Shown: piece after piece, positions 54,263 to 62,397 of the stretch
Layout: every line of letters starts with the position of its first letter
Position numbering within the stretch: position 1 is the stretch's first letter
Source of the DNA: Duganella sp. SG902
Lineage (GTDB): Bacteria > Pseudomonadota > Gammaproteobacteria > Burkholderiales > Burkholderiaceae_D
Assembly (NCBI RefSeq): GCF_013376005.1
Contig: NZ_JABMJK010000004.1
Location: 434,001 to 498,000, forward strand
DNA length: 64,000 nucleotides
Direction of reading: 5' to 3'
Notes under the pieces: generated by a model
What the model saw: the letters and a program-made list of their open reading frames with translations, nothing else
Databases searched by the model: none
Told to the model about the DNA's origin: nothing
Program-made: the position numbers and the translations under genes

Positions 54263-54943
54263 TCAGCGGAAACCGAGGGTGATGGTGGTGCCGCTCAGGT
54301 CGATGCCTTTGATGGAGATGCTGCCGAAGCTGCTGCCCTCGGTGCCTTTTACCCGGATGTTGTTGAAGGCGATTTCGCCAATCGAGGACGGCAGGCTCAG
54401 CGTCAGGCTGCCGTCCTGGTTGATCGTCGCCGCCGCCTTGCTCGGGTCGTAGACCACGTTTTTCATGACGGTGTCGGCTTCCAGGAAGCCCAGCACCGGG
54501 TTGAGCAGCTTGCTCATCTCGCCCACCACTTCCAGGCTGTTGCCGCGCGCGTGCTTGACGGCGTTGACCAGGTCGTCACTGAGGCCCTGCGCCGAGGTGT
54601 CGCCCAGCTCTTCTTCGCTCAAGGCGCGTAGCGCGCGGTTGCTGACCGGCGCGCTGGCCGTCAGCGCCGCCGCCGGTAGCGCCGACGCGGCGTAGGTTTC
54701 CAGCGGCGCCAGCAGCGAGGTGGCGATCGCCGCCGCCATCCGCAGCCGCCGCTGCTTGCGCAGGGCGTTGTCGATGTGCTCCTGGGTGATCAGGTTGAGC
54801 TCGGCGAAGATGTCGCCCAGCCGCTGGCCAGTCTGGCGCTGCAGTGCGATCGCGCTGGCCAGCTGTTCCTCGGTAATCAGCCGCTGTTTGACCAGCAGCT
54901 GACCCAGCATCGATTTGTTCTGGTTGCTCGATAGCCATCCCAT
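54263..54943 (-). CDS. MshEN-type c-di-GMP-binding domain fused to a secreted ELS-motif region
   Basis: A 226-residue protein. Residues 12-35 and 41-64 are two 24-residue repeats (LGQLLVKQRLITEEQL and RLGDIFAELNLITQEH starts) separated by exactly five residues, the layout of MshEN/GSPII_E_N c-di-GMP-binding domains. The first repeat has Met where Arg is usual. After RRLR comes a hydrophobic alanine-rich stretch (69 to about 95) like an internal signal or membrane segment. Then ALSEEELGDTSAQG and a beta-rich tail ending IDLSGTTITLGF follow, parallel to IDMRGTTVWIF of the proteins at 60409 and 61049. It is the last gene of the leftward operon. No ATPase domain is present, so it is not a pilus motor. 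Confidence 0.8.
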   Translation of the reverse strand: MGWLSSNQNKSMLGQLLVKQRLITEEQLASAIALQRQTGQRLGDIFAELNLITQEHIDNALRKQRRLRMAAAIATSLLAPLETYAASALPAAALTASAPVSNRALRALSEEELGDTSAQGLSDDLVNAVKHARGNSLEVVGEMSKLLNPVLGFLEADTVMKNVVYDPSKAAATINQDGSLTLSLPSSIGEIAFNNIRVKGTEGSSFGSISIKGIDLSGTTITLGFR

Positions 54944-54953
54944 AGGGTTCTCC

Positions 54954-55949
54954 TTAATCGGATTTGCGCGGCGCCTGCAGCACGTCCGGCCCCGGCCCCG
55001 GCTGATGGGCCTGGTGCTGGATGTCGGACGGCGCCATGCCGAACCAGCGCTTGCACGCGCGGTAGAACGCGCTCGGCTCGGAAAAGCCCAGCTGGAAGCT
55101 CAACATCTTCAGCGACAGCTCGCCGGCGCACAGCGATTGCCGCGCCAGCTCGCGCCGGGTGTCGTCGACCAGGTTGGTGAAGCTGGTGCCTTCCTCCGCC
55201 AGCCGCCGCTGCAGGGTGCGCTCGCTCATCATCATTTGCGCCGCCACGTCGTCGCGGTGCGGCGGGCCTTTCGGCAACAGGCTGGCCAGCAGCGATTGCA
55301 CCTTGGCGCTGAAGGTCGGCGGTTGCGCCGCCGCCAGCGTGGCCAGCACGCGCTCGCCGCCGCCGTCGACCAGCGGCGGATTGGCCGGCAGCGCCGACAC
55401 CAGGTCGGTGTCGGAAAATTCCATGACGTTGTGCGGCATGTCGAAACGCACCGGGCAGCCGAAGGTTTCCTCGTACGCGTGGGCGTTGGCCGGGGACGGG
55501 AAGTTGTATTCGACCACCACCGGCGCGATGTCGTCGCGCCCGGCCGCGCAGCGCAGCGAACGCAACAGCACGCACCAGACGAAGTCGTAGCGCTGCCGCG
55601 GCACCGCGCGCCGCGCCCCGGGCAGCACCAGCCCCACGCGCGTGTGGCCGTGGCAGCGCTCGATCGAGCTTTGCACGGTGGGCGAGACCAGCATGATGTG
55701 GCCCATCACCCCCAGCCAGCCCAGCCGGTGCGGGGTGGAGATTTTCAGCCCGATCAGCGGGTCGCCCGATTGCGCCACCAGCAGCTCCCACAGGTGGCTC
55801 AGTTTGTCCGACAGGGTGAGGGCGTCGCACGCGATGCCATCGCCTTCGTCCAGGCCGGCCTGTGCAAACAGCGCTTCTGCTTGCACGCCGGATTGCGCCA
55901 GGCGCGATTTCACGCCGCGCACCAGATGCAGGGCGGAGGAGTACGTCAT
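54954..55949 (-). CDS. AraC-family regulator with arabinose-binding-type N-terminus
   Basis: A 331-residue regulator of the OruR/ArgR-like AraC group. The N-terminal domain has DPLIGLKISTPHRLGWLGVMG and YNFPSPANAHAYEETFGCPVRF. The C-terminal helix-turn-helix has MMSERTLQRRLAEEGTSF and LSFQLGFSEPSAFYRACKRW. It overlaps the DUF2059 gene by 4 nt and precedes the MshEN-fusion gene by 10 nt, so it is embedded in the surface-protein operon and may control it. Confidence 0.88.
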   Translation of the reverse strand: MTYSSALHLVRGVKSRLAQSGVQAEALFAQAGLDEGDGIACDALTLSDKLSHLWELLVAQSGDPLIGLKISTPHRLGWLGVMGHIMLVSPTVQSSIERCHGHTRVGLVLPGARRAVPRQRYDFVWCVLLRSLRCAAGRDDIAPVVVEYNFPSPANAHAYEETFGCPVRFDMPHNVMEFSDTDLVSALPANPPLVDGGGERVLATLAAAQPPTFSAKVQSLLASLLPKGPPHRDDVAAQMMMSERTLQRRLAEEGTSFTNLVDDTRRELARQSLCAGELSLKMLSFQLGFSEPSAFYRACKRWFGMAPSDIQHQAHQPGPGPDVLQAPRKSD

Positions 55950-56488
55950 GGCGTGACCGCGGCGCGCAGACGCAGGCCGATTTTTTCTTTCAGGCCCTGC
56001 AGCTTGGGATCGATCACCGGCCGGGTGTCGGCGGCCACGCCTTCGCCCAGGGTTTTCTGCATTTCAGGCAGCATGGCTTCAAATTTTTTCTTGACCGGCG
56101 ATTCCAGGATGGCGATCAGTTGCTTGAGCTCCTCCTCGGTGTAGCGCTCGGCCAGCAGCGGGGCGATGGTGGTGGGGATCAGCTTGTCGGCGCTGGCGCG
56201 CGTGATCGGCGTGGCCTCGGCCATGAATTGCTTGGCCTCGCCGACGATGTCGTTCATGGCGGCGTCGCGCTTCTCAGGCGCCGCGCGGCCCTGCAGCATG
56301 GCGCGCGCCTGCTGCACCGCGTCGGCCACCGGCACCTGCAGCATGGATTGGCCGATGGTGTCGATGTTCCACAGCTTGAGGACTTGATCCACCAGCGCCT
56401 GCTTGGCCGGCGGCACCGGCGCGGCGTGCGCGCCGAGGCAGGCCGCGCTCAAGGCCAGCAGCATCAGACCGTGTTTGGCTTTTTTCAT
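55946..56488 (-). CDS. DUF2059-type secreted protein
   Basis: A 180-residue protein with signal peptide MKKAKHGLMLLALSAACLGAHA and a helical DUF2059-like body (YTEEELKQLIAILESPVKKKF). Function unknown; DUF2059 proteins are periplasmic. The ATG at 56488 follows a GGAGGA ribosome binding site and is preferred to TTG 56503. Its stop overlaps the start of the AraC gene, and it follows the FadL-type gene by 22 nt. Confidence 0.82.
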   Translation of the reverse strand: MKKAKHGLMLLALSAACLGAHAAPVPPAKQALVDQVLKLWNIDTIGQSMLQVPVADAVQQARAMLQGRAAPEKRDAAMNDIVGEAKQFMAEATPITRASADKLIPTTIAPLLAERYTEEELKQLIAILESPVKKKFEAMLPEMQKTLGEGVAADTRPVIDPKLQGLKEKIGLRLRAAVTP

Positions 56489-56510
56489 TTTATGCTCCTC
56501 CAAGGGTAAA

Positions 56511-58112
56511 TCAAAAACGCTTGTTCAATTCGAAGCCGAAGTAGCGGACGTGGATGTCGCCGCGTACGTCCTGTCCCGCGTACGGGTTGTAAATCACGTT
56601 GAGGAAGGTGTTGCAGTTCATATTGCAGCTGGTGTTGGCCGGCGTGTTGAACTTGCCGGTCATGTAGGAACCGGTGACGTTGATGTCGAGGTTCTTGCTG
56701 ATCCGGTAGCCCACGCCGAAGCTGCGCAGCTTGGTGTCGGGCAGCGGCGCCAGCAGGTCGATCTTGTTGGCCGGGACCGAGGTCTTGCGCGGCTCGTAGC
56801 CGAGCCGGATCGACAAGCGGTCGAGTGGGTTCAATTGCAAGCCATACGCCAGGTTGACCACGCTCTTGTAGCCGCGCGGGATGATCAGCTTGCCCGAGTC
56901 GGGGATGCCGTACAGCCGCGCCACCTCCAGCAGCTTGACGCTCTGGTCGAACTGGAAGCGCAGCGCGTCCCAGTCGCTCCAGCGCGCGTAGCTGGCGTCG
57001 ACGTTGAGCTGGATGTATTTGACCGGCTTGAGCTTCACCCCCACCTGCAGGTGCGCCGGGAAGGGGATGGTGGCGCTCATATTGCCCTTCTGTACCGCCG
57101 GGATGGAGCTGGGAAAGCCCAGCACCGCGCCCGCGATCGGTCCCAGCAGGCTGGCGTTCATGCCGCGCACGAAGTTGCGCAGCATCGGCTCGGTGGTGAA
57201 GACGTAGCTGCCGGTGTAGTGGGTTTTCGATCCGCTCTGGAACACCGCGCCCAGCGCGAACTTGGGCGACGGCTCCCACAGTACGCCGAGGTTGATGGTG
57301 GGGTCGAACGGCACCGTCAGCTCCAGCCGCATGTTGGCGGCCTTCTTGAACGGGCTGACCATGCCATCCTTGCCGCCGCCGCACACGCCAAAGCCGAACA
57401 CGTCGATGATGTTGCCGCCGTCCTCCGGGCACCAGCCTTTTTGCAGTTGGCCGAACACGCCCAGCAGTTCATTGGGGAAGCGCATATTGGTGTCGACCAC
57501 GAAGGCCGCGTGCGCGATCGGCACCGACACGCCGAAGCGCAGCGTGTCGGAATATTTGTAGCCGACCGAGGGCGAGGCGTACACCAGCCGCTGGATCTGC
57601 AACTGCCGTCCCTGGTACTGGCCGGGATCGTTGGGATCGGTGGTGCGGTCCAGGCTCATGGCCTGCGCCATATAGCTGTCGGTGGCGAAGGTCCACGGCG
57701 AACCGGGCTTGTTCCACGCCATGCCGATGCCGGGCACGGCCACCGCCGGCAGGCGCCAGCCCGGCATGCCGTAGCCGGGCACGTACATCACTTGCCGCAC
57801 CGGACCGGTGGAGGTGTTGGATAGCGGATCGTCGCGCCAGCCGCCGACGTCGAAGTTGGGACCCGGCTTGAAGCTGGCGCTGGTGCGGATCGAGGCCACG
57901 AAGTTATGGATGCTTTCGCTGTCGCCCTCCAGCCGCGCCAGACCGGCCGGGTTGAAGTGGATCGAGGCGATGCCGGGCGGGTCGGCTGTCACGGCGTTGC
58001 CCATGGCCATCGCCACCACGCTGGTGGTGAGGTTTTCGGTCAGCGCGGCATGCGCCGGCAAGAACACGCTGAGCGTGCCGGCCACGGCGGTAGCGATGGC
58101 GGGGCGGCGCAT
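56511..58112 (-). CDS. OmpP1/FadL-type outer-membrane protein (FilD-like)
   Basis: A 533-residue outer-membrane barrel of the FadL family. A signal peptide is at 1-22. The mature start is ALTENLTTSVVAMAMGNAVTADPPGIASIHFNPAGLARLEG, with the FadL-like NPAGLA. Repeated barrel strands end in FGFELNKRF with the terminal phenylalanine. FadL proteins pass hydrophobic molecules. Here the gene order C39 peptidase, beta-barrel, FadL matches the Acinetobacter fil putative pilus genes (recalled RefSeq names FilB, FilC, FilD), suggesting a role in surface protein export or assembly. A cysteine-rich loop (CNMNCNT) is unusual. Confidence 0.85.
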   Translation of the reverse strand: MRRPAIATAVAGTLSVFLPAHAALTENLTTSVVAMAMGNAVTADPPGIASIHFNPAGLARLEGDSESIHNFVASIRTSASFKPGPNFDVGGWRDDPLSNTSTGPVRQVMYVPGYGMPGWRLPAVAVPGIGMAWNKPGSPWTFATDSYMAQAMSLDRTTDPNDPGQYQGRQLQIQRLVYASPSVGYKYSDTLRFGVSVPIAHAAFVVDTNMRFPNELLGVFGQLQKGWCPEDGGNIIDVFGFGVCGGGKDGMVSPFKKAANMRLELTVPFDPTINLGVLWEPSPKFALGAVFQSGSKTHYTGSYVFTTEPMLRNFVRGMNASLLGPIAGAVLGFPSSIPAVQKGNMSATIPFPAHLQVGVKLKPVKYIQLNVDASYARWSDWDALRFQFDQSVKLLEVARLYGIPDSGKLIIPRGYKSVVNLAYGLQLNPLDRLSIRLGYEPRKTSVPANKIDLLAPLPDTKLRSFGVGYRISKNLDINVTGSYMTGKFNTPANTSCNMNCNTFLNVIYNPYAGQDVRGDIHVRYFGFELNKRF

Positions 58113-58113
58113 G

Positions 58114-59121
58114 TCAGAAGCTCAGCGGCAGGTTCATGCCAACGATCAGGTTGGGCGAGTCCGGCGTCAGGCCGATGCCGACCGAGAAGTTGACCGTGGT
58201 CTTGGGCGAGATGCGGTAGCCCAGGCCCAGGTTCAGGATGCCCGAGGTTTGCATATGGGTCTTGGCTTCCAGGCCGTCGGCAAAGCGCAGCTTGGAACCG
58301 GCCGAGATCGCCTCCTGGAAGGAGATCGTGGTGGAGATGCCGTACGACAGCGCATACGCGAAACCGAGGCCGAAGCCCACGCTCGGTCCCGGCGCCACGC
58401 GCGTCAGGATGCGCGAGCCGTTCACCTGCCACAGGTTCTTGGCCGGCAGGCTGGCGGTGAAGTTGAGCGAGCCGAACAGGGCGACCGGATCGACGATCTT
58501 GTTGACGTTGACGCCCACGGTGGCGGCGCCGACGCCGCTGCCGGTGGCTTCGCCGCTGCCGGCGATGATCTTGAACGGGCTGCGGCCGGTCGGCAGGCGC
58601 ACGTTGCTGGTCAGCGTCAGGCCCGGCTGGTCGCGCCGTGCCTCGAACGGCTGCCAGCGCGCGCCCACGCCGATGTCACCGATCGAGTTGGACAGGCCGC
58701 TGCGCGCGGCGGTGTCGGCGTAGCGCGAGATCAGCGGCAGGGTGACGTTGGCGGTCAGGTTGTCGCGCACGCCGTAGTCGGCCGAGAAGGTGTTGGTCAC
58801 GGTGTGCGAGTTGTTGTTCTCGATGTTGAACAGGCTGGCGCTGCCGTTGGCGATGTCGGTGACGATGCGCTCCTCGCCCACGTAGCTGTAGCTGACGTCA
58901 TAGGTCAGCGCCAGCTGGTTGCGGCGGATCAGCGTGTATTGCTTGTCGACCGCCGTCAGCGTCTGCTTGAGCAGGGCGCTCTGGTCGCCTTCGCCTTCTT
59001 TTTTTGCCAGCGCGTCGCGCGCGGCGTCGGCGGTGGCGGGCGCGCTGCTTGCCTGCTGGGCCAGCACGGGCGCGGCGGCAAACGCGATGAATACGGCAAG
59101 GGATATGGTGCGTAACATCAT
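58114..59121 (-). CDS. Outer-membrane beta-barrel protein (FilC/FapF-like)
   Basis: A 335-residue protein with signal peptide MMLRTISLAVFIAFAAAPVLA. A short charged helix region (DALAKKEGEGDQSALLKQTL) is followed by a beta-barrel with repeated strands ending LIVGMNLPLSF. This helix-plus-barrel layout recalls the amyloid porin FapF and FilC-type proteins, but the similarity is by design rather than by a diagnostic motif. ATG 59121 follows GGAAG; a longer in-frame upstream extension is out of keeping with the clear signal peptide. It sits between the C39 peptidase and FadL genes with short gaps. Confidence 0.78.
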   Translation of the reverse strand: MMLRTISLAVFIAFAAAPVLAQQASSAPATADAARDALAKKEGEGDQSALLKQTLTAVDKQYTLIRRNQLALTYDVSYSYVGEERIVTDIANGSASLFNIENNNSHTVTNTFSADYGVRDNLTANVTLPLISRYADTAARSGLSNSIGDIGVGARWQPFEARRDQPGLTLTSNVRLPTGRSPFKIIAGSGEATGSGVGAATVGVNVNKIVDPVALFGSLNFTASLPAKNLWQVNGSRILTRVAPGPSVGFGLGFAYALSYGISTTISFQEAISAGSKLRFADGLEAKTHMQTSGILNLGLGYRISPKTTVNFSVGIGLTPDSPNLIVGMNLPLSF

Positions 59122-59144
59122 GGGACTTCCTTGTGAGAGGGGGA

Positions 59145-59912
59145 TTAGTTGCGGTGCATCCAGGTGCCGGCGGCGCCCGAGTTCACGGCGCGCATCAGCA
59201 GTTGCGCCGAATTGCTGAGAGGGTCTTGCCGGCCCTTGCCGGTCACGCGGTCCATGTCGACCACGCCCAGTTCCTGGTCGCTCAGGGCGAGCTGGCGCAG
59301 CGGTTGCTGGCCCTGGGCCGGCGAGATGATGAACAGGGTGTTCTTGTCCCACCAGCGGGCGAATTCCTCCACCGAGAACACGATGTTGCCGGCCGACGGA
59401 TCGGCGATGTACACCACGCCATCGCGGATGCCGCGCAACACCACGAAGTGCTTGGAGCCGGCGTAGTCGATCGGCACGATGGCCGGTTCGTCCAGCGTTT
59501 TCAAATCCTTGATCTCGGCCTTGAAGCCGGCGCCGGACAGGCCCATGGAACCGACGTAGCGCTTCATGTCCAGCAGCGAGAAGCCGCGCCGCTCGATGAT
59601 CTTGTCCTTTTCGCCTTTCTCCAGCATGCCTTCCATGGCCTGCTGCTCGTTGACCATCACGCCGAGGTGGTAGTTGAGGATGGTCACCAGCGCGGCTGAG
59701 CCGCAGCTGTAGTCAAACGCTTGCCGCACGATGTGCTTGTACTTGAGCTCGGAAAACGGCTCCAGCCGCACCGATTGCACGTAGGCGCCCCCGCCCAGCA
59801 GAGTCTGCGGCATCTCGTACTGGTCCTTGGGACGGTCTTGTGGTTCGTGTCGGGACATGACACCGGCGCCGCCAATGATGGCGGCGAGTACGCCCAGCAG
59901 TAGTGCCAGCAT
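59145..59912 (-). CDS. C39-family cysteine peptidase (FilB/FapD-like)
   Basis: A 255-residue membrane-anchored protein with an N-terminal hydrophobic helix (LALLLGVLAAIIGGAGVM). The papain-like C39 domain has catalytic C70 in FDYSCGSAALV, H155 in GSKHFVVLRG and D171 in IADPSAG. C39 peptidases usually trim leader peptides of exported proteins; the same family is found in the fap amyloid and fil loci. Near its C-terminus it carries ALSDQELGVVDMDRVTGKG, a variant of the ELS motif found in the secreted proteins nearby. It is the first gene of the leftward operon. Confidence 0.87.
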   Translation of the reverse strand: MLALLLGVLAAIIGGAGVMSRHEPQDRPKDQYEMPQTLLGGGAYVQSVRLEPFSELKYKHIVRQAFDYSCGSAALVTILNYHLGVMVNEQQAMEGMLEKGEKDKIIERRGFSLLDMKRYVGSMGLSGAGFKAEIKDLKTLDEPAIVPIDYAGSKHFVVLRGIRDGVVYIADPSAGNIVFSVEEFARWWDKNTLFIISPAQGQQPLRQLALSDQELGVVDMDRVTGKGRQDPLSNSAQLLMRAVNSGAAGTWMHRN

Positions 59913-60408
59913 GGTTCAGACCACGTGCGCGCGCAGGCGGGAAAAAGTTCGGGCGTAGGCTCCGCCCAGAGGCGTCCGGCGCCCCAGTGCTGGTTTCATG
60001 CTGTGTCTCCAATGTTCTCGATTAGAACGGTCGTGCTTTATTTAAGCGACAACTCGTCTTTTCATTTTTGTAAGTCATTAACGCATGGTTTTTCGCGCCG
60101 CCGCATCTCCTTTTTTAGAAATGTGACTCTAGGTTTTGGCTTGAAACTTATGCTACGGCACGCAACAGGCGCACAACACAGCGCTCACTCTGGATGGCTC
60201 GCAGGGCCAAGTCGTTGGCTTTCGCGGTCAGCGCGACATGCTGGACCCGTGGCGTGGCCGACTCATATGATTAATTTAATTAATATTCAAATATTAAGAT
60301 TTTCACGGACCGGAGCGCGGCGCGCCGGTGCTCCTACCCGGAGCGTTGGGCGTGCCGCACGGCCGTGAGCCCAGATAAAAAACTTACTCATACAACCGGA
60401 GATACCAA
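59913..60408. promoter_or_regulatory. Divergent intergenic region between the two surface-protein operons
   Basis: A 496-nt gap without a credible gene; an open frame at 59925-60368 has no family character. It contains an AT-rich tract at about 60266-60304 (ATTAATTTAATTAATATTC), exceptional in this GC-rich DNA, followed by the start of the rightward operon. CCGGAGATACC is the ribosome binding site at 60409. The tract is a plausible site for a nucleoid protein or the AraC regulator. Confidence 0.5.
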
Positions 60409-60918
60409 ATGCAAATCATCAAATCCGCAGTCGCAGCAGCCCTGGCAACCCTGGCCTTCTCGGCATCGGCCATGACCCCGATCCAGGACGCGGAACTGAG
60501 CACCGTCAGCGGCCAGGACGGCGTGTCGATCGCCGCCAACCTGAACATCAAGATCGATTCCTTCGTCTACACCGACACCGACGCGCTCGATGCCAACGGC
60601 CTGGGCGGCGGCTCGGTGTCGTTCAATGGCATCAAGGTCAACGGCCTGATCGCCGCCAACATCGACATCCTGTCGAAGAACTCCTTCCTGGCCGCGGCCG
60701 GCGCCGCTGGCGTGACCAACCCAGGCACCTTTTACAACCCAGCCACCGGCGGCGACGTGGTGCAGATCGCCATCCCATCGACCGTGGTGGCGGACGGCCA
60801 CTACCTGAACGTGTCGGTCGACTCGATCAAGATGGGCAACAACGCTGCCTCGTTCGGTTCGGTCGCGATGAACCAGATCGACATGCGCGGCACCACCGTC
60901 TGGATCTTCGCGCACTAA
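60409..60918 (+). CDS. Secreted ELS-motif protein, DUF6160/FilA-like, copy 1
   Basis: A 169-residue secreted protein. Signal peptide MQIIKSAVAAALATLAFSASA is followed at once by MTPIQDAELSTVSGQDGVSI, the hallmark of DUF6160/FilA-like proteins, and a beta-rich body ending in GTTVWIFAH. Family members are thought to be surface or pilus-system components of unknown structure. It heads the rightward operon and faces the C39/barrel/FadL operon. From about residue 50 onward it is identical in protein sequence to the copy at 61049. Confidence 0.87.
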   Translation: MQIIKSAVAAALATLAFSASAMTPIQDAELSTVSGQDGVSIAANLNIKIDSFVYTDTDALDANGLGGGSVSFNGIKVNGLIAANIDILSKNSFLAAAGAAGVTNPGTFYNPATGGDVVQIAIPSTVVADGHYLNVSVDSIKMGNNAASFGSVAMNQIDMRGTTVWIFAH

Positions 60919-60972
60919 TCGGCGCGGCTTCCCAGGCCTGTAGCTTGGCCTGAGGAGTCATGGACGGTACCG

Positions 60973-61001
60973 ACTGCGGGACCATACACTGGTCCCGCAG
61001 T
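60973..61001 (+). terminator. Perfect 12-bp hairpin between the two FilA-like copies
   Basis: ACTGCGGGACCA (60973-60984) pairs perfectly with TGGTCCCGCAGT (60990-61001) around TACAC. There is no downstream T-run (an A-run follows), so it is more likely an mRNA-stabilising or attenuating stem than a full terminator. Confidence 0.55.
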
Positions 61002-61048
61002 ATCAAAAAAACACACAGCGATAAAAAACCATTAACGGAGACGATCAC

Positions 61049-61558
61049 ATGCAATTCTTCAAAACCGCAATCGCGGCAGCCCTGGCAACCGTGGCTTTCT
61101 CGGCATCGGCCATGACCCCAATTCAAGACGCGGAGCTGAGCACGGTCAGCGGCCAGGACGGCGTGTCGATCGCCGCCAACCTGAACATCAAGATCAACTC
61201 CTTCACCTACACCGACACCGACGCGCTCGACGCCAACGGTCTGGGCGGCGGCTCGGTGTCGTTCAACGGCATCAAGGTCAACGGCCTGATCGCCGCCAAC
61301 ATCGACATCCTGTCGAAGAACTCCTTCCTGGCCGCGGCCGGCGCCGCTGGCGTGACCAATCCAGGCACCTTCTACAACCCGGCCACCGGCGGCGACGTGG
61401 TGCAGATCGCCATCCCGTCGACCGTAGTGGCGGACGGCCACTACCTGAACGTGTCGGTCGACTCGATCAAGATGGGCAACAATGCCGCCTCGTTCGGCTC
61501 GGTCGCGATGAACCAGATCGACATGCGCGGCACCACCGTGTGGATCTTCGCTCACTAA
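61049..61558 (+). CDS. Secreted ELS-motif protein, DUF6160/FilA-like, copy 2
   Basis: A 169-residue near-duplicate of the preceding protein. Differences are confined to the signal peptide (MQFFKTAIAAALATVAFSASA) and two residues soon after the ELSTVSGQDG motif; the rest of the protein is unchanged. An AACGGAGAC ribosome binding site precedes the ATG. A GC-rich inverted repeat (GAGCGGCGGC/GCCGCCGCTC, about 61565-61600) follows the stop and may reduce read-through into the next gene. Confidence 0.87.
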   Translation: MQFFKTAIAAALATVAFSASAMTPIQDAELSTVSGQDGVSIAANLNIKINSFTYTDTDALDANGLGGGSVSFNGIKVNGLIAANIDILSKNSFLAAAGAAGVTNPGTFYNPATGGDVVQIAIPSTVVADGHYLNVSVDSIKMGNNAASFGSVAMNQIDMRGTTVWIFAH

Positions 61559-61605
61559 TCGGCTGAGCGGCGGCGGCTCCGGGAGCGGGGCCGCCGCTCC
61601 CTATC

Positions 61606-62397
61606 ATGACCTCTACACTATTGCGCCGGCTGCTGCCGGGCGCGGCGCTGCTGTGCGGCATGCACGCGGCGTCGGCACAGATGCAGCCCTTGAGCGAAGA
61701 CGAGCTGTCGGCCGTCAACGGCCAGGGTCTGGTCAGCATGACCAACACCAGCTTGAACGGCTTCGACTTCAGCAAGATCGCGCTGGATGCCGATATCACG
61801 CTGAGCGCCAACCTGCGCAATATGCGGCTGGGCGAGTACAGCTACGCCGCCCGCAACGGCAGCGGTGCCGACCTCGACATCCCGCTGCTGCAATTCGGCC
61901 GCAGCGATGGCAGCGACGCCCAGCGCCTGGTGCAGATCAGTAATCCGTATTTTGAATTCGTGTACCGCAATGCCGCCGACAACACCTCGCGCGAGGCGAT
62001 CGGCATGCGCTTTGGTTTTGAATCGATCAAGGGCGACATCGGTTTGCAGATCACCACCTTGTCCGGCTCGATGCAGGTGACCGGCACCGCCGCCGATGGC
62101 AGCACCATCACGCTCGACTCGCGCACCGATGCGCTGGGCGGCAAGCGCTGGGATGGTTCCTGCACCGCGCCGTGCCTGACCCTGTCCCAACTGGGCGGCG
62201 TGACGGCCGGCGACGCCAGCGGCGGCAGCCGCGATTTCTGGATTTCGATGCTGAAGACGGCGGTGCAATTCCCGACCACCAACGGCGCGCCGGCCGCCGA
62301 CACTGCGCAAGCCGGCATGTGGTTGAACTGGCGCGACAAACTGCAGGCTCTGTCTACCAACGGCGTCACGCCGCCCAACCTGCCGAAGGGGCGGTGA
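61606..62397 (+). CDS. Secreted ELS-motif protein, larger member
   Basis: A 263-residue secreted protein. Signal peptide TLLRRLLPGAALLCGMHAASA is followed by MQPLSEDELSAVNGQGLVSM. The beta-rich body has NGFDFSKIALDADITL and one CTAPC pair that could form a disulfide, and a C-terminal segment ends NLPKGR. The ELS motif is right after the signal cleavage point, as in its neighbours, so it probably serves as a sorting or processing signal. Its stop overlaps the next start (TGATG). Confidence 0.8.
   Translation: MTSTLLRRLLPGAALLCGMHAASAQMQPLSEDELSAVNGQGLVSMTNTSLNGFDFSKIALDADITLSANLRNMRLGEYSYAARNGSGADLDIPLLQFGRSDGSDAQRLVQISNPYFEFVYRNAADNTSREAIGMRFGFESIKGDIGLQITTLSGSMQVTGTAADGSTITLDSRTDALGGKRWDGSCTAPCLTLSQLGGVTAGDASGGSRDFWISMLKTAVQFPTTNGAPAADTAQAGMWLNWRDKLQALSTNGVTPPNLPKGR

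Noticed and set aside
59925..60368. 147-codon frame in the divergent intergenic region
   Set aside because: No signal peptide or family features, irregular composition, crosses the AT-rich tract; treated as non-coding.
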